Assembly: GCA_011525365.1 (NCBI GenBank)
Contig: WTGQ01000003.1
Coordinates: forward strand, 208,948 to 272,947
Direction: 5' to 3'
Length of the DNA stretch: 64,000 bases
From: Acidobacteriota bacterium
GTDB lineage: Bacteria > Acidobacteriota > Thermoanaerobaculia > Multivoradales > Multivoraceae
Each line of letters starts with the position of its first letter. The stretch's first letter is position 1. A program made the position numbers and the translations under genes. The notes under the pieces are model-generated. The model saw only the letters and a program-made list of their open reading frames with translations, made no database searches and was not told the DNA's origin. Of this stretch, positions 51,165 through 59,279 are shown piece by piece.

Positions 51165-52241
51165 ATGCTTCTCTACGTCCTGCGCCGCATCCTCCTCATG
51201 GTGCCGACGCTGGTCGGCATCCTGCTGATCAACTTCGTCATCATCCAGGCGGCGCCTGGCGGACCGGTCGACCAGGCGATCGCCCGGCTCCAGGGCACCG
51301 GCCTCGACGCGGGCGTGGGGCTTCTCGGCGGCGGCGTGGCCGACGCGACCCTGGAGACGGAGCTGACCGCGACCGGCGGCATCGACCCGGCCCTGATCGA
51401 GGAGCTGGAGCGCCAGTTCGGCTTCGACAAGCCGGCCCACGTCCGCTTCGGCATCATGCTGCGCGACTACCTGCGCTTCGACCTGGGCGAGAGCTTCTAC
51501 CAGGACGTCCCGGTCATCGACCTCGTCCTGGACCGGCTTCCGGTGTCCATGTCCCTGGGGCTCTGGACGCTGCTCATCGTCTACTCGGTGTCGATCCCGC
51601 TCGGCATCCGCAAGGCGACCGCCGACGGTTCCTCCTTCGACGTCTGGACCAGCGTCGTCATCCTCGTCGGCTACGCGATCCCGGCCTTCATCCTCGCCGT
51701 GCTGCTGATCGTGCTGTTCGCGCGCGGCGGGATGATCGAGTACTTCCCGCTGCGCGGCCTGGTGTCCGACGACTTCGCCGACCTGGGGACCTGGGCCCGG
51801 ATCAAGGACTACTTCTGGCACCTGGTGCTGCCGATCACGGCGCTGGTGGCCGGCAGCTTCGCGACCCTCACCATGCTGACCAAGAACTCGTTCCTGGACG
51901 AGATCCACAAGCAGTACGTGCTGACCGCCAAGGCGAAGGGCCTGCGGACCCGCCGCGTCCTCTACGGCCACGTGTTCCGCAACGCGATGCTGATCATCAT
52001 CGCCGGGTTCCCCCGCGCGCTCGTCGGCGCGCTGTTCACCGGCGTGCTGCTGGCCGAGATCATCTTCTCGCTCGATGGACTGGGTCTCCTCGGCTTCGAG
52101 GCGATCGTCACCCGCGACTACCCGATCATCTTCGGGACGCTCTACATCTCCACCCTGCTGGCGCTGGTGCTGCAGCTCCTGACCGACATCACGTACACGC
52201 TGACGGATCCGCGGATCGACTTCGAGAGGCGGGACGTGTGA
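51165..52241 (+). CDS. Peptide ABC transporter permease, YejB-like
   Basis: A 358-residue inner-membrane permease with six or so helices. It opens with MLLYVLRRILLMVPTLVGIL, typical of DppB/YejB, and has the cytoplasmic EAA-like loop QYVLTAKAKGLRTRRVLYGH that docks the ATPase. The insertion between helices 1 and 2 (RLQGTGLDAGVGLLGGGVAD) is a YejB feature. Its TGA overlaps the GTG of the next permease (GTGA), although a REP-like insertion also sits exactly at that junction. Confidence 0.92.
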   Translation: MLLYVLRRILLMVPTLVGILLINFVIIQAAPGGPVDQAIARLQGTGLDAGVGLLGGGVADATLETELTATGGIDPALIEELERQFGFDKPAHVRFGIMLRDYLRFDLGESFYQDVPVIDLVLDRLPVSMSLGLWTLLIVYSVSIPLGIRKATADGSSFDVWTSVVILVGYAIPAFILAVLLIVLFARGGMIEYFPLRGLVSDDFADLGTWARIKDYFWHLVLPITALVAGSFATLTMLTKNSFLDEIHKQYVLTAKAKGLRTRRVLYGHVFRNAMLIIIAGFPRALVGALFTGVLLAEIIFSLDGLGLLGFEAIVTRDYPIIFGTLYISTLLALVLQLLTDITYTLTDPRIDFERRDV

Positions 52242-52305
52242 GCGCGGCGGATGCCGGCCAGAAGGCCGGCGCACCGACAGCCGGCGCACCGGCAGGACGT
52301 GTGAG
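52232..52305 (-). repeat. REP-like insertion bounded by 11-base direct repeats
   Basis: GGACGTGTGAG occurs at 52232-52242 and again at 52295-52305, 63 bases apart. Between them lies a REP-like element (core at 52251-52275, identical to the main family over 25 bases) plus a partial second GCCGGCGCACC. Both direct-repeat copies contain the GTG start codon and the TGA, so the YejB stop/YejE start junction is duplicated and the downstream frame is kept, because 63 is a multiple of three. Confidence 0.8.
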
Positions 52306-53329
52306 TAGCCTCGCGCAGAGGAGATGGGCCGCCTTCAAGGCGAACCGCCGCGGCTACTGGTCGCTGCGGATCTTCCTCGTCATCTTCGGCGCCAGCCTGT
52401 TCGCCGAGTTCCTCGCCAACGACAAGCCCCTCGTCGTCCGCCACGAGGGCCGCTTCTACCTGCCGATCTTCGCGGCGTACGCGGAGACCGAGTTCGGCGG
52501 CGTGTTCGAGACGGAGGCCGACTACCGGGAGGGGTACGTCCAGGACCTCGTGCGGGGCAGCGGAGGCTGGATGATCTGGCCTCCGATTCCCTATGCCCAC
52601 GACACGATCGACTACGAGCTGCCCGGGCCGGCGCCCTATCCGCCGTCGGCCCGGCACTGGCTGGGCACGGACGACGTCGGCAAGGACGTCCTCGCGGGCC
52701 TCATCTACGGGATCCGGCTGTCCTTCCTGTTCGGACTCGTGCTCACGGCCCTGAGCTCGATCATCGGCGTGCTGGCGGGCGCCGTCCAGGGCTACCTGGG
52801 GGGCAAGGTGGATCTCTTCGGCCAGCGACTGATCGAGATCTGGGCCGGGCTGCCGATCCTCTTCGTGCTGATCATCCTCTCCAGCATCGTGGAGTCCAAC
52901 GTCTTCTGGCTGCTCGGGATTCTCGTCGCCTTCAGTTGGATGGCGCTGGTGGGCGTGGTGCGGGCCGAGGTGCTGCGCGCCCGCAACTTCCAATACGTGA
53001 CGGCCGCGCGGGCCCTGGGAGCGGGGGACCGGCGGATCGTCCGCAAGCACGTCCTGCCCAACGCGATGGTCGCCACCGCGACCTTCCTGCCCTTCATCCT
53101 GACCGGGTCGATCACCCTGCTCACGTCGCTCGACTTCCTCGGCTTCGGCCTGCCCGCCGACGCGCCTTCGCTCGGCCGGCTGCTCGCCCAGGGCCGCGCC
53201 AACCTGCACGCCCCTTGGCTGGGCGTCATGTCCTTCTTCACGCTGGCCACGCTCCTGACGCTGGTCATCTTCATCGGCGAAGCGCTGCGCGACGCCTTCG
53301 ATCCGCGCCGGACCGGGATGCAGTCGTGA
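52238..53329 (+). CDS. Peptide ABC transporter permease, YejE-like
   Basis: The second inner-membrane permease of the importer: RRWAAFKANRRGYWSLRIFL at the start, periplasmic YPPSARHWLGTDDVGKDVLA, and the EAA loop RNFQYVTAARALGAGDRRIV. Two GTG starts are possible. GTG at 52238 (363 residues, overlapping the YejB stop) adds 21 residues encoded by the REP-like insertion (AADAGQKAGAPTAGAP); GTG at 52301 (342 residues) gives the expected N-terminus. The second is probably the ancestral start, but the first retains the translational coupling. Confidence 0.9.
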   Translation: MSAADAGQKAGAPTAGAPAGRVSSLAQRRWAAFKANRRGYWSLRIFLVIFGASLFAEFLANDKPLVVRHEGRFYLPIFAAYAETEFGGVFETEADYREGYVQDLVRGSGGWMIWPPIPYAHDTIDYELPGPAPYPPSARHWLGTDDVGKDVLAGLIYGIRLSFLFGLVLTALSSIIGVLAGAVQGYLGGKVDLFGQRLIEIWAGLPILFVLIILSSIVESNVFWLLGILVAFSWMALVGVVRAEVLRARNFQYVTAARALGAGDRRIVRKHVLPNAMVATATFLPFILTGSITLLTSLDFLGFGLPADAPSLGRLLAQGRANLHAPWLGVMSFFTLATLLTLVIFIGEALRDAFDPRRTGMQS

Positions 53330-54903
53330 CGGCGCCGGCGCCGTTCCTCGAGATCGCCGACCTCGCCGTCGCCTTCGACGGCGTCCAGGTCGTCCACGGG
53401 CTCGACCTGCGCCTCGACCGGGGCGAGTCGGTTGCCCTCGTCGGCGAGTCCGGCTCGGGCAAGTCGGTCACCGCGCTCTCGATCCTCCAGTTGCTCTCGT
53501 ACCCGCGAGCGTCCCACCCGAGCGGTTCGATCCGCATCGAGGGACGCGAAGTCATGGGCGCCGGCGAGCAGGAGATGCGCGCCATCCGCGGCAGCCGGAT
53601 CTCGATGGTCTTCCAGGAGCCGATGACCTCGCTCAATCCGCTCCACACGATCAGGAAGCAGGTCGAGGAGGTGCTGGCGGTGCATGGCGGTCTGAGCGGA
53701 GCCGCCGCCCGGGAGCGGACCGTGGAACTGCTCGAACTCGTCGGCCTCCAGGAGGCGCGCGAGCGGCTCGACTCCTATCCGCACCAGCTCTCGGGCGGCC
53801 AGCGCCAGCGGGTGATGATCGCGATGGCGATCGCCAACGAACCCGATTTGCTGATCGCCGACGAGCCGACGACCGCGCTCGACGTCACCGTCCAGGCCCA
53901 GATCCTCGCGCTGATCAAGGAGCTGCAGGAGCGGCTCGGCATGGCGCTGCTGCTGATCACCCACGATCTGGGGATCGTCCGCGCGATGGCCGACCGCGTC
54001 TACGTCATGGAGCAGGGGCACGTCGTCGAGGAGGGCGAGGCGGCCGAGGTCTTCGTGCGGCCGGCGCATCCCTACACGCGCAAGCTGATCGACGCCGAGC
54101 CACGGGGTGCCTGCCCGATCCCGGAAGACGAAGCGGCGCCGCTGGTCGAGACGAATGGCGTAACCGTGGAGTTCCCGCTTCGAGGCTGGCCGCGGAAGCG
54201 CTCGCTCGTGGCCGTCGACGACGTCTCGCTCCGCGTCCGCCAGGGACATAGCCTCGGCGTCGTCGGCGAATCGGGAAGCGGCAAGACGACCCTGGCGATG
54301 GCGATCGTCCGCCTGCTCCAGAGCCGCGGCGAGATCGTCTTCGACGGCCGGTCGATCGACGGTCTGGGCTTCAGGCAGCTCAAGCCGCTGCGCAGGTCGA
54401 TGCAGATCGTCTTCCAGGACCCCTACGGCAGCCTGTCGCCGCGGCTGACCGTGGGGGAGATCGTCTCCGAGGGGCTGGTCATCCACGAACCGGCCATGAG
54501 CGCGGGCGAACGCCGCGACCGGGTCGCCGAAGTCCTGACCGAAGTCGGCCTCGAACCGGAGATCGCGCGCCGCTACCCGCACGAGTTCTCCGGCGGCCAG
54601 CGTCAGCGGATCGCCGTCGCCCGCGCGATGATCCTCCGGCCCCGCTTCGTCGTCCTCGACGAGCCGACGTCCTCGCTCGACATGACGGTCCAGGCGCAGA
54701 TCGTGGAGCTGTTGCTCGACCTCCAGCAGCGCCACGGCCTCACCTACCTCTTCATCAGCCACGACCTGAAGGTGGTCCGCGCGCTGTGCGACGAGATCGC
54801 CGTCATGAAGGACGGCCGGATCGTCGAGCAGGGGCCGGCCGGCCAACTCTTCGATGCGCCGCGCGAGTCCTACACGCGTGCCCTCATGAACGCAGCGCTT
54901 TGA
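53326..54903 (+). CDS. Peptide ABC transporter, fused double ATPase, YejF-like
   Basis: A 525-residue protein with two complete ABC domains in tandem, as in YejF. Domain 1: Walker A GESGSGKS (about residue 40), signature [15 protein letters not shown], Walker [13 protein letters not shown]. Domain 2: Walker A GESGSGKT (about 314), signature [15 protein letters not shown], Walker [13 protein letters not shown]. Both are intact, so both sites should hydrolyse ATP. The GTG at 53326 overlaps the YejE stop (GTGA), completing the four-gene importer. Confidence 0.94.
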   Translation: MTAPAPFLEIADLAVAFDGVQVVHGLDLRLDRGESVALVGESGSGKSVTALSILQLLSYPRASHPSGSIRIEGREVMGAGEQEMRAIRGSRISMVFQEPMTSLNPLHTIRKQVEEVLAVHGGLSGAAARERTVELLELVGLQEARERLDSYPHQLSGGQRQRVMIAMAIANEPDLLIADEPTTALDVTVQAQILALIKELQERLGMALLLITHDLGIVRAMADRVYVMEQGHVVEEGEAAEVFVRPAHPYTRKLIDAEPRGACPIPEDEAAPLVETNGVTVEFPLRGWPRKRSLVAVDDVSLRVRQGHSLGVVGESGSGKTTLAMAIVRLLQSRGEIVFDGRSIDGLGFRQLKPLRRSMQIVFQDPYGSLSPRLTVGEIVSEGLVIHEPAMSAGERRDRVAEVLTEVGLEPEIARRYPHEFSGGQRQRIAVARAMILRPRFVVLDEPTSSLDMTVQAQIVELLLDLQQRHGLTYLFISHDLKVVRALCDEIAVMKDGRIVEQGPAGQLFDAPRESYTRALMNAAL

Positions 54904-54918
54904 TGGAGCCACCCAAGG

Positions 54919-56268
54919 ATGAAAGCCGCACCCTCGATCCTGATCGCCGCCGTCACCGTCGTCGGCGCAGGCGCCACCACGTTCGGGCAGTCCGCCGCGC
55001 CGCCCTCGCTCGACCCCGCGCGCCAGTGGAACCAGTTCCGGGGTCCCACCGGTGACGGCCGCACCCCCGCGATCGACGTGCCGATCGTCTTCGGTGAAGG
55101 CCAACTCGTGCGCTGGAAGACGCCCATCCATGACGAGGGCTGGTCCTCTCCTGTGGTTTGGGGCGAGCAGGTCTGGGTGACGACCGCTCGCGAGGACGGC
55201 ACCGAGTTGTTCGCGGTCGCGGTCGACCTGGAGAGCGGAGAGATCGTGCACGACATCAAGGTCTTCGACGTCGCCAACCCCCAGGTCGCCTGGGACGGCC
55301 ACAACACCCACGCGACGCCGACGCCGGTGATCGAGGAAGGCCGCATCTACGTCCACTTCGGCAGCTATGGCACGGCGGCGCTCGACACGCGGACCGGCGA
55401 GAAGTTGTGGGAGAGGCGGGATTTGAACACCGACCACCGGGTGCGGCCGGCCTCGTCGCCCGTGCTCTCGGGCGACTCGCTGTTCCTCGCCTACGACGGT
55501 GTGGACCGGCAGTTCGCCGCGGCCCTCGACACGCGCACCGGCGAGACCCTCTGGCTCCGGAACCGCGAGGTCGCGACCGATTTCAGGGAGAAGCTCCGCG
55601 CGCAGGGGATCACGGATATCGAGAGCGTGCTGGCCGCGAAGCCGAACGACAACCGCAAGGCGTACGCCACCTCGACGCTGATCGAACACGAAGGCCAGCG
55701 GCAGCTCATCAGCCCGGCCTCCGAGGTCACGTTCGCCTACGACCCCGAAACCGGCGACGAGCTGTGGCGCGTGGTCCACGAGGGCTGGGGTTGGAACCTG
55801 GCCTGTCGGCCCGTGTACGCGCATGGCCTCGTCTACTTCACCCAGGGGGTCTCCCGTTTACTCGTGGCGGTGGACCCCGGCGGTTCCGGCGATGTCACCG
55901 ACACGCACGTCGCCTGGAGCGAGTCGCGCGGCACTCCGGAGATCCCCTCGCCGATCATTGTGGACGACCTGCTCTACATGGTCTCCGACACGGGCGGCGT
56001 GGTGACGGCTCTGGACGCGACGACGGGGGAGCGTGTGTGGCGGGCGCGTCTCCCCTCGGGAGGCGACCACTGGGCCTCGCCCGTGGCCGCCGAGGGCCGG
56101 ATCTACCTCACGAGCCGCGACGGCACGGTGTCGGTGATCTCGGCGTCGCGAGAGTTCGAGCTTCTGGCGGAGAACGAGTTCGACGAGAGTCTCACCGCGT
56201 CCCCCGCCGTCGTCGATGGCGCGATCATCCTGCGCTCCGAAGGACATCTGTACCGGATCTCGGGCTAG
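54919..56268 (+). CDS. PQQ-binding-like beta-propeller repeat protein
   Basis: A 449-residue exported propeller with a signal peptide ending TTFGQSA, then QWNQFRGPTGDGRTP, matching the W..FRG opening of the other two propellers in this window. Blade motifs include RTGEKLWERRDL, RTGETLWLRNRE, ETGDELWRVVHEG and TTGERVWRARLP. No quinoprotein catalytic residues are evident. It follows the ABC operon by 15 bases and may be co-transcribed. Its last 44 bases overlap the convergent DsbA-like gene. Confidence 0.85.
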   Translation: MKAAPSILIAAVTVVGAGATTFGQSAAPPSLDPARQWNQFRGPTGDGRTPAIDVPIVFGEGQLVRWKTPIHDEGWSSPVVWGEQVWVTTAREDGTELFAVAVDLESGEIVHDIKVFDVANPQVAWDGHNTHATPTPVIEEGRIYVHFGSYGTAALDTRTGEKLWERRDLNTDHRVRPASSPVLSGDSLFLAYDGVDRQFAAALDTRTGETLWLRNREVATDFREKLRAQGITDIESVLAAKPNDNRKAYATSTLIEHEGQRQLISPASEVTFAYDPETGDELWRVVHEGWGWNLACRPVYAHGLVYFTQGVSRLLVAVDPGGSGDVTDTHVAWSESRGTPEIPSPIIVDDLLYMVSDTGGVVTALDATTGERVWRARLPSGGDHWASPVAAEGRIYLTSRDGTVSVISASREFELLAENEFDESLTASPAVVDGAIILRSEGHLYRISG

Positions 56269-57628
56269 CGGGAACGTGGGAGCCTCCGGCCAACCGCCGG
56301 TACTCATCCTCCAGAACCCACAACCGATCCTGCCCCCAGGCCGCCACGGACCCCACCCGAAACGACGGCACGCCCCAAAGCCCGAGATCGAACAACTCCT
56401 CCCGGTTCCGTTCCGCCTCCGCCCGCCAGGCCGGATCGTCCAGGTAGCCGCGCCCCTCGGTCCAATCCAGCCCGGCCTCCTCAACGATCCGCCGCAGCCC
56501 CCGGTCCGATCCCGCATCGACCGCCTGCGAGAACGCCAGCGTCATGAACGACCGGAAGTACTCGATGCCCCTTCCCTGGTCGATCGCCCACGGCAACAGC
56601 GAGTAGCCGCGCTCCACCGGCTTGCCGACCGGATCGGAGATGGGACCGAACTGAACGCCGTTTCGCCTCGCCTCGCGAGCCGCGTCGAGCAGGATGTAGA
56701 CGCGCTTCGATCGCTTCACCGGCAGACCGCGCATGACCATCGGCAGGACGAAGCGGATCCGCAGGTTGACCCCGAACGCCTCGGCCAGGCGAATCACCCG
56801 CTCGGTCGAGATCCAGGTGTACGGACTCCGGAACGACGCGAAGAAGTGGAGGTCGGGCAGGTTCGCCACTTCGAGTGCGTCGGCCGGAACCGGCTCCTCG
56901 AGCAGCCGCGGCTGCGAGTAGATCAGCGTCGGTGCGCCGGCCATCTGGCCGGCATCCGCCGCAGGCGGAATCTGCGCCCCAAGATCGGCAAGCCGCTCCT
57001 CCAGATACGCGAGCCGATCAATCCCCCAGGTCCACTCCCCACCGTAGAAGCAAGTCCCGCCCAGGTAGTGGCCAAGCTCCGCCCGCCGCGCAGTACCGGC
57101 GCCAAGCGCAGTCCGCACTGACGCTGCACACTGGGTGCGCCGGCGTCCCCGCGACTCGCTCTCCCACAGCTCCCGGCCCAACGCCACAGCCGCCTCGAGC
57201 GTCGCCTCTGACCCCGGCCTCTCCGGCGCCGCCAGAGTCGCCGCCAATCTCTCCTGCACATCGAGCACCGCCTCCGGTCCTGGCCGCGTCTCCGACGTCG
57301 CATGAAACCCCGCCTTCTCCGCCAACCGCCGCGCGTCCACAAGCGAGTACGACTCCAGCAGCGCCCGCGCCGGCGCCGCCCAGTCCTCCGGCGGCTCGAC
57401 CAGCCAGGTCACCACCTCGACCTCGTAGCGTTGCTGGAGCTTCACCAGCGCCTGCGCCAGCAGATGCGAGTATGGATCGTCGACCTGGTGGAAGAACTCG
57501 ATCCGGTGCGGCTCCCCCTTGCGCCTGCGTTCCCGCTCCGCGCGCGCCCTGGCCTTGCCGCGCCGGCGCTCATCGAGGAGATGGGTCGAGAACTGCTTCG
57601 AGGCGAAGGACTTGATCGACATGGTCAA
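56225..57628 (-). CDS. Two-domain DsbA/HCCA-isomerase-like protein carrying REP-derived linkers
   Basis: A 467-residue cytosolic protein with two thioredoxin-fold DsbA/2-hydroxychromene-2-carboxylate-isomerase-like halves: HRIEFFHQVDDPYSHLLAQA at about residue 41 and LHFFASFRSPYTWISTERVI at about residue 258. The C-terminal half ends with the family block LFDLGLWGVPSFRVG. Neither half has a CxxC, so a glutathione-transferase-kappa/HCCA-like role is likelier than disulfide exchange. Remarkably, a REP-like element at 56928-56955 is translated in the linker (ADAGQMAGAPT, about residues 225-234), and a truncated one at 57130 gives RGRRRTQ near 160. Its start overlaps the VapC stop by 4 bases. Confidence 0.75.
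   Translation of the reverse strand: MTMSIKSFASKQFSTHLLDERRRGKARARAERERRRKGEPHRIEFFHQVDDPYSHLLAQALVKLQQRYEVEVVTWLVEPPEDWAAPARALLESYSLVDARRLAEKAGFHATSETRPGPEAVLDVQERLAATLAAPERPGSEATLEAAVALGRELWESESRGRRRTQCAASVRTALGAGTARRAELGHYLGGTCFYGGEWTWGIDRLAYLEERLADLGAQIPPAADAGQMAGAPTLIYSQPRLLEEPVPADALEVANLPDLHFFASFRSPYTWISTERVIRLAEAFGVNLRIRFVLPMVMRGLPVKRSKRVYILLDAAREARRNGVQFGPISDPVGKPVERGYSLLPWAIDQGRGIEYFRSFMTLAFSQAVDAGSDRGLRRIVEEAGLDWTEGRGYLDDPAWRAEAERNREELFDLGLWGVPSFRVGSVAAWGQDRLWVLEDEYRRLAGGSHVPASPRSGTDVLRSAG
56928..56955 (+). repeat. REP-like element inside a coding sequence
   Basis: GTCGGTGC followed by GCCGGCC-ATC-TGGCCGGC, one base different from the main core, followed by an accessory CCGCC..GGCGG hairpin. 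It lies in frame within the DsbA-like gene, in the linker between its two thioredoxin-fold halves. Confidence 0.75.
57130..57152 (+). repeat. Truncated REP-like element inside a coding sequence
   Basis: ACTGGGTGCGCCGGCGTCC matches the variant at 34175 through its first half, then diverges before the second palindrome arm. In frame within the N-terminal half of the DsbA-like gene. Confidence 0.6.
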
Positions 57629-58020
57629 GCTCCGACGCGAGTAACGGGCGCGTCGTACTGTTCGAGGATCCTGTCGGCGGTAATCAGCGTCAGGCCCTCG
57701 ATTCGAGCCTGGGCCACGAGGATGCGGTCGAAAGGGTCCCTGTGGTGCATTGGAAGCGCGGCTACCGCCAAGGCATGAGCTGGCGTGATGGGGAGAGCTC
57801 TCACCTGGTTCAGACGCATTCGCTCCGGCACGTACTCAGCGGGCGGTTCTGGCAGAGGTAGCCTTCCGATTGCGTACTTGATGGCGATCTCCCATGCGCT
57901 GGCGGCAGACAGGAACTTCGACGACGCAGACGACTCCAAGGCAGCCAGGAGGTGGGCGTCAAAGCGCTCCGGCTCGGTCTGCATCCAGAGCCAGCAGTGT
58001 GTGTCCAGGAGGTAGTTCAC
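57625..58020 (-). CDS. PIN-domain toxin, VapC type
   Basis: A 131-residue ribonuclease-toxin candidate. The acidic residues expected of a PIN active site are present: LLDTHCWLW (D6), SAWEIAIK (Glu), DPFDRILVAQA (Asp) and LITADRIL (Asp). It belongs to the PIN group usually partnered with Phd/YefM-like antitoxins, which is the gene immediately upstream (18 bases). Its stop overlaps the DsbA-like start (ATGA), so the latter may be expressed with the toxin. Confidence 0.88.
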   Translation of the reverse strand: MNYLLDTHCWLWMQTEPERFDAHLLAALESSASSKFLSAASAWEIAIKYAIGRLPLPEPPAEYVPERMRLNQVRALPITPAHALAVAALPMHHRDPFDRILVAQARIEGLTLITADRILEQYDAPVTRVGA

Positions 58021-58038
58021 TGGCGACTTGGCGGTGCC

Positions 58039-58272
58039 CTAGCTCCGACCTTCGAACGCGCGCAGCAGGTCCTCATCGAGAGGCGCGTCGAAGTCGTCCG
58101 GCACGACGAACCGACCCTTGTCAATGCCGAAGATCGGCCGCTCTTCCTCCATGCTGACGAGCTTCGCGACCGGTCGACCGGAGCGCGTGATCACAACGTC
58201 CTGGCCGGCGGCTACTTCCCGGAGAAGCCGCGAGAGGTGCGTCTTCGCTGCGTGTACGGTCACCTGCTTCAT
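58039..58272 (-). CDS. Phd/YefM-family antitoxin
   Basis: A 77-residue antitoxin: MKQVTVHAAKTHLSRLLREV is the typical Phd N-terminal DNA-binding fold, GQDVVITRSGRPVAKLV the second strand pair, and the C-terminal acidic tail (DDFDAPLDEDLLRAFEGRS) is the disordered toxin-binding part. First in the antitoxin-toxin pair. Two tandem GACTAAGTC boxes just upstream are the probable autoregulatory operator. Confidence 0.88.
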   Translation of the reverse strand: MKQVTVHAAKTHLSRLLREVAAGQDVVITRSGRPVAKLVSMEEERPIFGIDKGRFVVPDDFDAPLDEDLLRAFEGRS

Positions 58273-58286
58273 GACGAGGGAAGATA

Positions 58287-58307
58287 GACTAAGTCCATGA
58301 CTAAGTC
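58287..58307. promoter_or_regulatory. Tandem boxes upstream of the Phd antitoxin
   Basis: GACTAAGTC occurs at 58287-58295 and 58299-58307, 12 bases apart, and each box is nearly symmetric. Phd-type repressors bind paired short palindromes, so this is a candidate operator. The second box overlaps the start codon of the divergent SUMF1-like gene. Confidence 0.5.
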
Positions 58308-59130
58308 AATTGGCAGCCTTCTGTTTGTGGCAGCGGCGTTGACCGCAGGCTGTCCAATGGTCACAGCCCAGGCCCAACCCGCCCCCGGCACCACCTTCCG
58401 CGACTGCGACGTCTGTCCCGAGATGGTCGTCGTGCCGGCCGGCTCCTTCGTCATGGGCTCGCCGGCGGACGAACCGGGCCGCTACGACGACGAAGGCCCG
58501 GCGCACGAGGTGACGATCGCCGAACCGTTCGCCATCGGCGTCCGCGAGGTGACGTTCGAAGAGTGGGACGCCTGCGTCGCGGCCGGCGGCTGCGAGGGCT
58601 ACGACGCGGGCGATGAAGGCCGCGGGCGCGGCAGCCGTCCCGTGCTCAACGCGAACTGGGAGAACGCCCGTGCCTACGTGTTCTGGCTGGCCGCGGTGAC
58701 CGGCGAGGCCTACCGCCTGCCCAGCGAGGCCGAGTGGGAGTACGCCGCGCGCGGCGGGACCTCGACCCGCTATAGCTGGGGCGACGAACCGAGCGCCGCG
58801 CACGCCAATGGCGAGCAGGACCACGGCTGGCCCGACGACGGTCACCGCTACACGGCGCCGACCGGGTCGTTCGCGCCGAACCCGTTCGGGCTCCACGACG
58901 CGCACGGCAACGTCTGGGAGTGGACCGCCGACTGCTGGAACGAGAGTTACGAGGGCGCCCCGAACGACGGCAGCGCCTGGCTCGACGGCGACTGCGTGGG
59001 CCGGGTGACGCGCGGCGGCGCTTACAACGGCGGCCCCGCCTACCTGCGCTCGGCGATGCGGCTGAAGATCTACTCGCAGTTCCGCAGCTACTTCATCGGC
59101 TTCCGCGTGGCGAGATCGCTGGCTCCCTGA
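58297..59130 (+). CDS. SUMF1/FGE-like domain protein without FGE cysteines, exported
   Basis: A 277-residue protein with a lipoprotein-like leader (LTAGC) and the SUMF1 fold: MVVVPAGSFVMGSPADEPGR, RLPSEAEWEYAARGG, NPFGLHDAHGNVWEWTADCW and FIGFRVARS. At the position of the FGE cysteine pair it reads GGAYNGGPAYLRSAMR, with no cysteine, so it cannot be a sulfatase maturase of the known type. Relatives serve as binding or C-type-lectin-like domains or unrelated oxidases. The start codon overlaps a repeat box of the divergent antitoxin operator; a start further downstream would lose the signal. Confidence 0.82.
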   Translation: MTKSIGSLLFVAAALTAGCPMVTAQAQPAPGTTFRDCDVCPEMVVVPAGSFVMGSPADEPGRYDDEGPAHEVTIAEPFAIGVREVTFEEWDACVAAGGCEGYDAGDEGRGRGSRPVLNANWENARAYVFWLAAVTGEAYRLPSEAEWEYAARGGTSTRYSWGDEPSAAHANGEQDHGWPDDGHRYTAPTGSFAPNPFGLHDAHGNVWEWTADCWNESYEGAPNDGSAWLDGDCVGRVTRGGAYNGGPAYLRSAMRLKIYSQFRSYFIGFRVARSLAP

Positions 59131-59279
59131 ATCCGCGGCCGCCGTGTGCTACCTTGTTGGAACAGCGTTGTACCTAGCGTCGTCCTGACAGGTAGCGCCC
59201 CTCTACGCCGATCCGCACCCCCGCTTCCAAGGTGCGCGGGTGAGTGTTCTTTTTCACCAGCTCGGAGGGAGATTGCGCC

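Noticed and set aside
49257..52289. A 1,010-residue minus-strand frame opposite the ABC transporter genes.
   Set aside because: It lies fully antisense to YejA and YejB homologues, with no recognisable motifs; GC-rich third positions produce such open antisense frames here.
58297..59130. The SUMF1-like protein as a second sulfatase maturase.
   Set aside because: The cysteine pair needed for FGE chemistry is replaced by residues in GGAYNGGPAYLR, and no sulfatase is adjacent.
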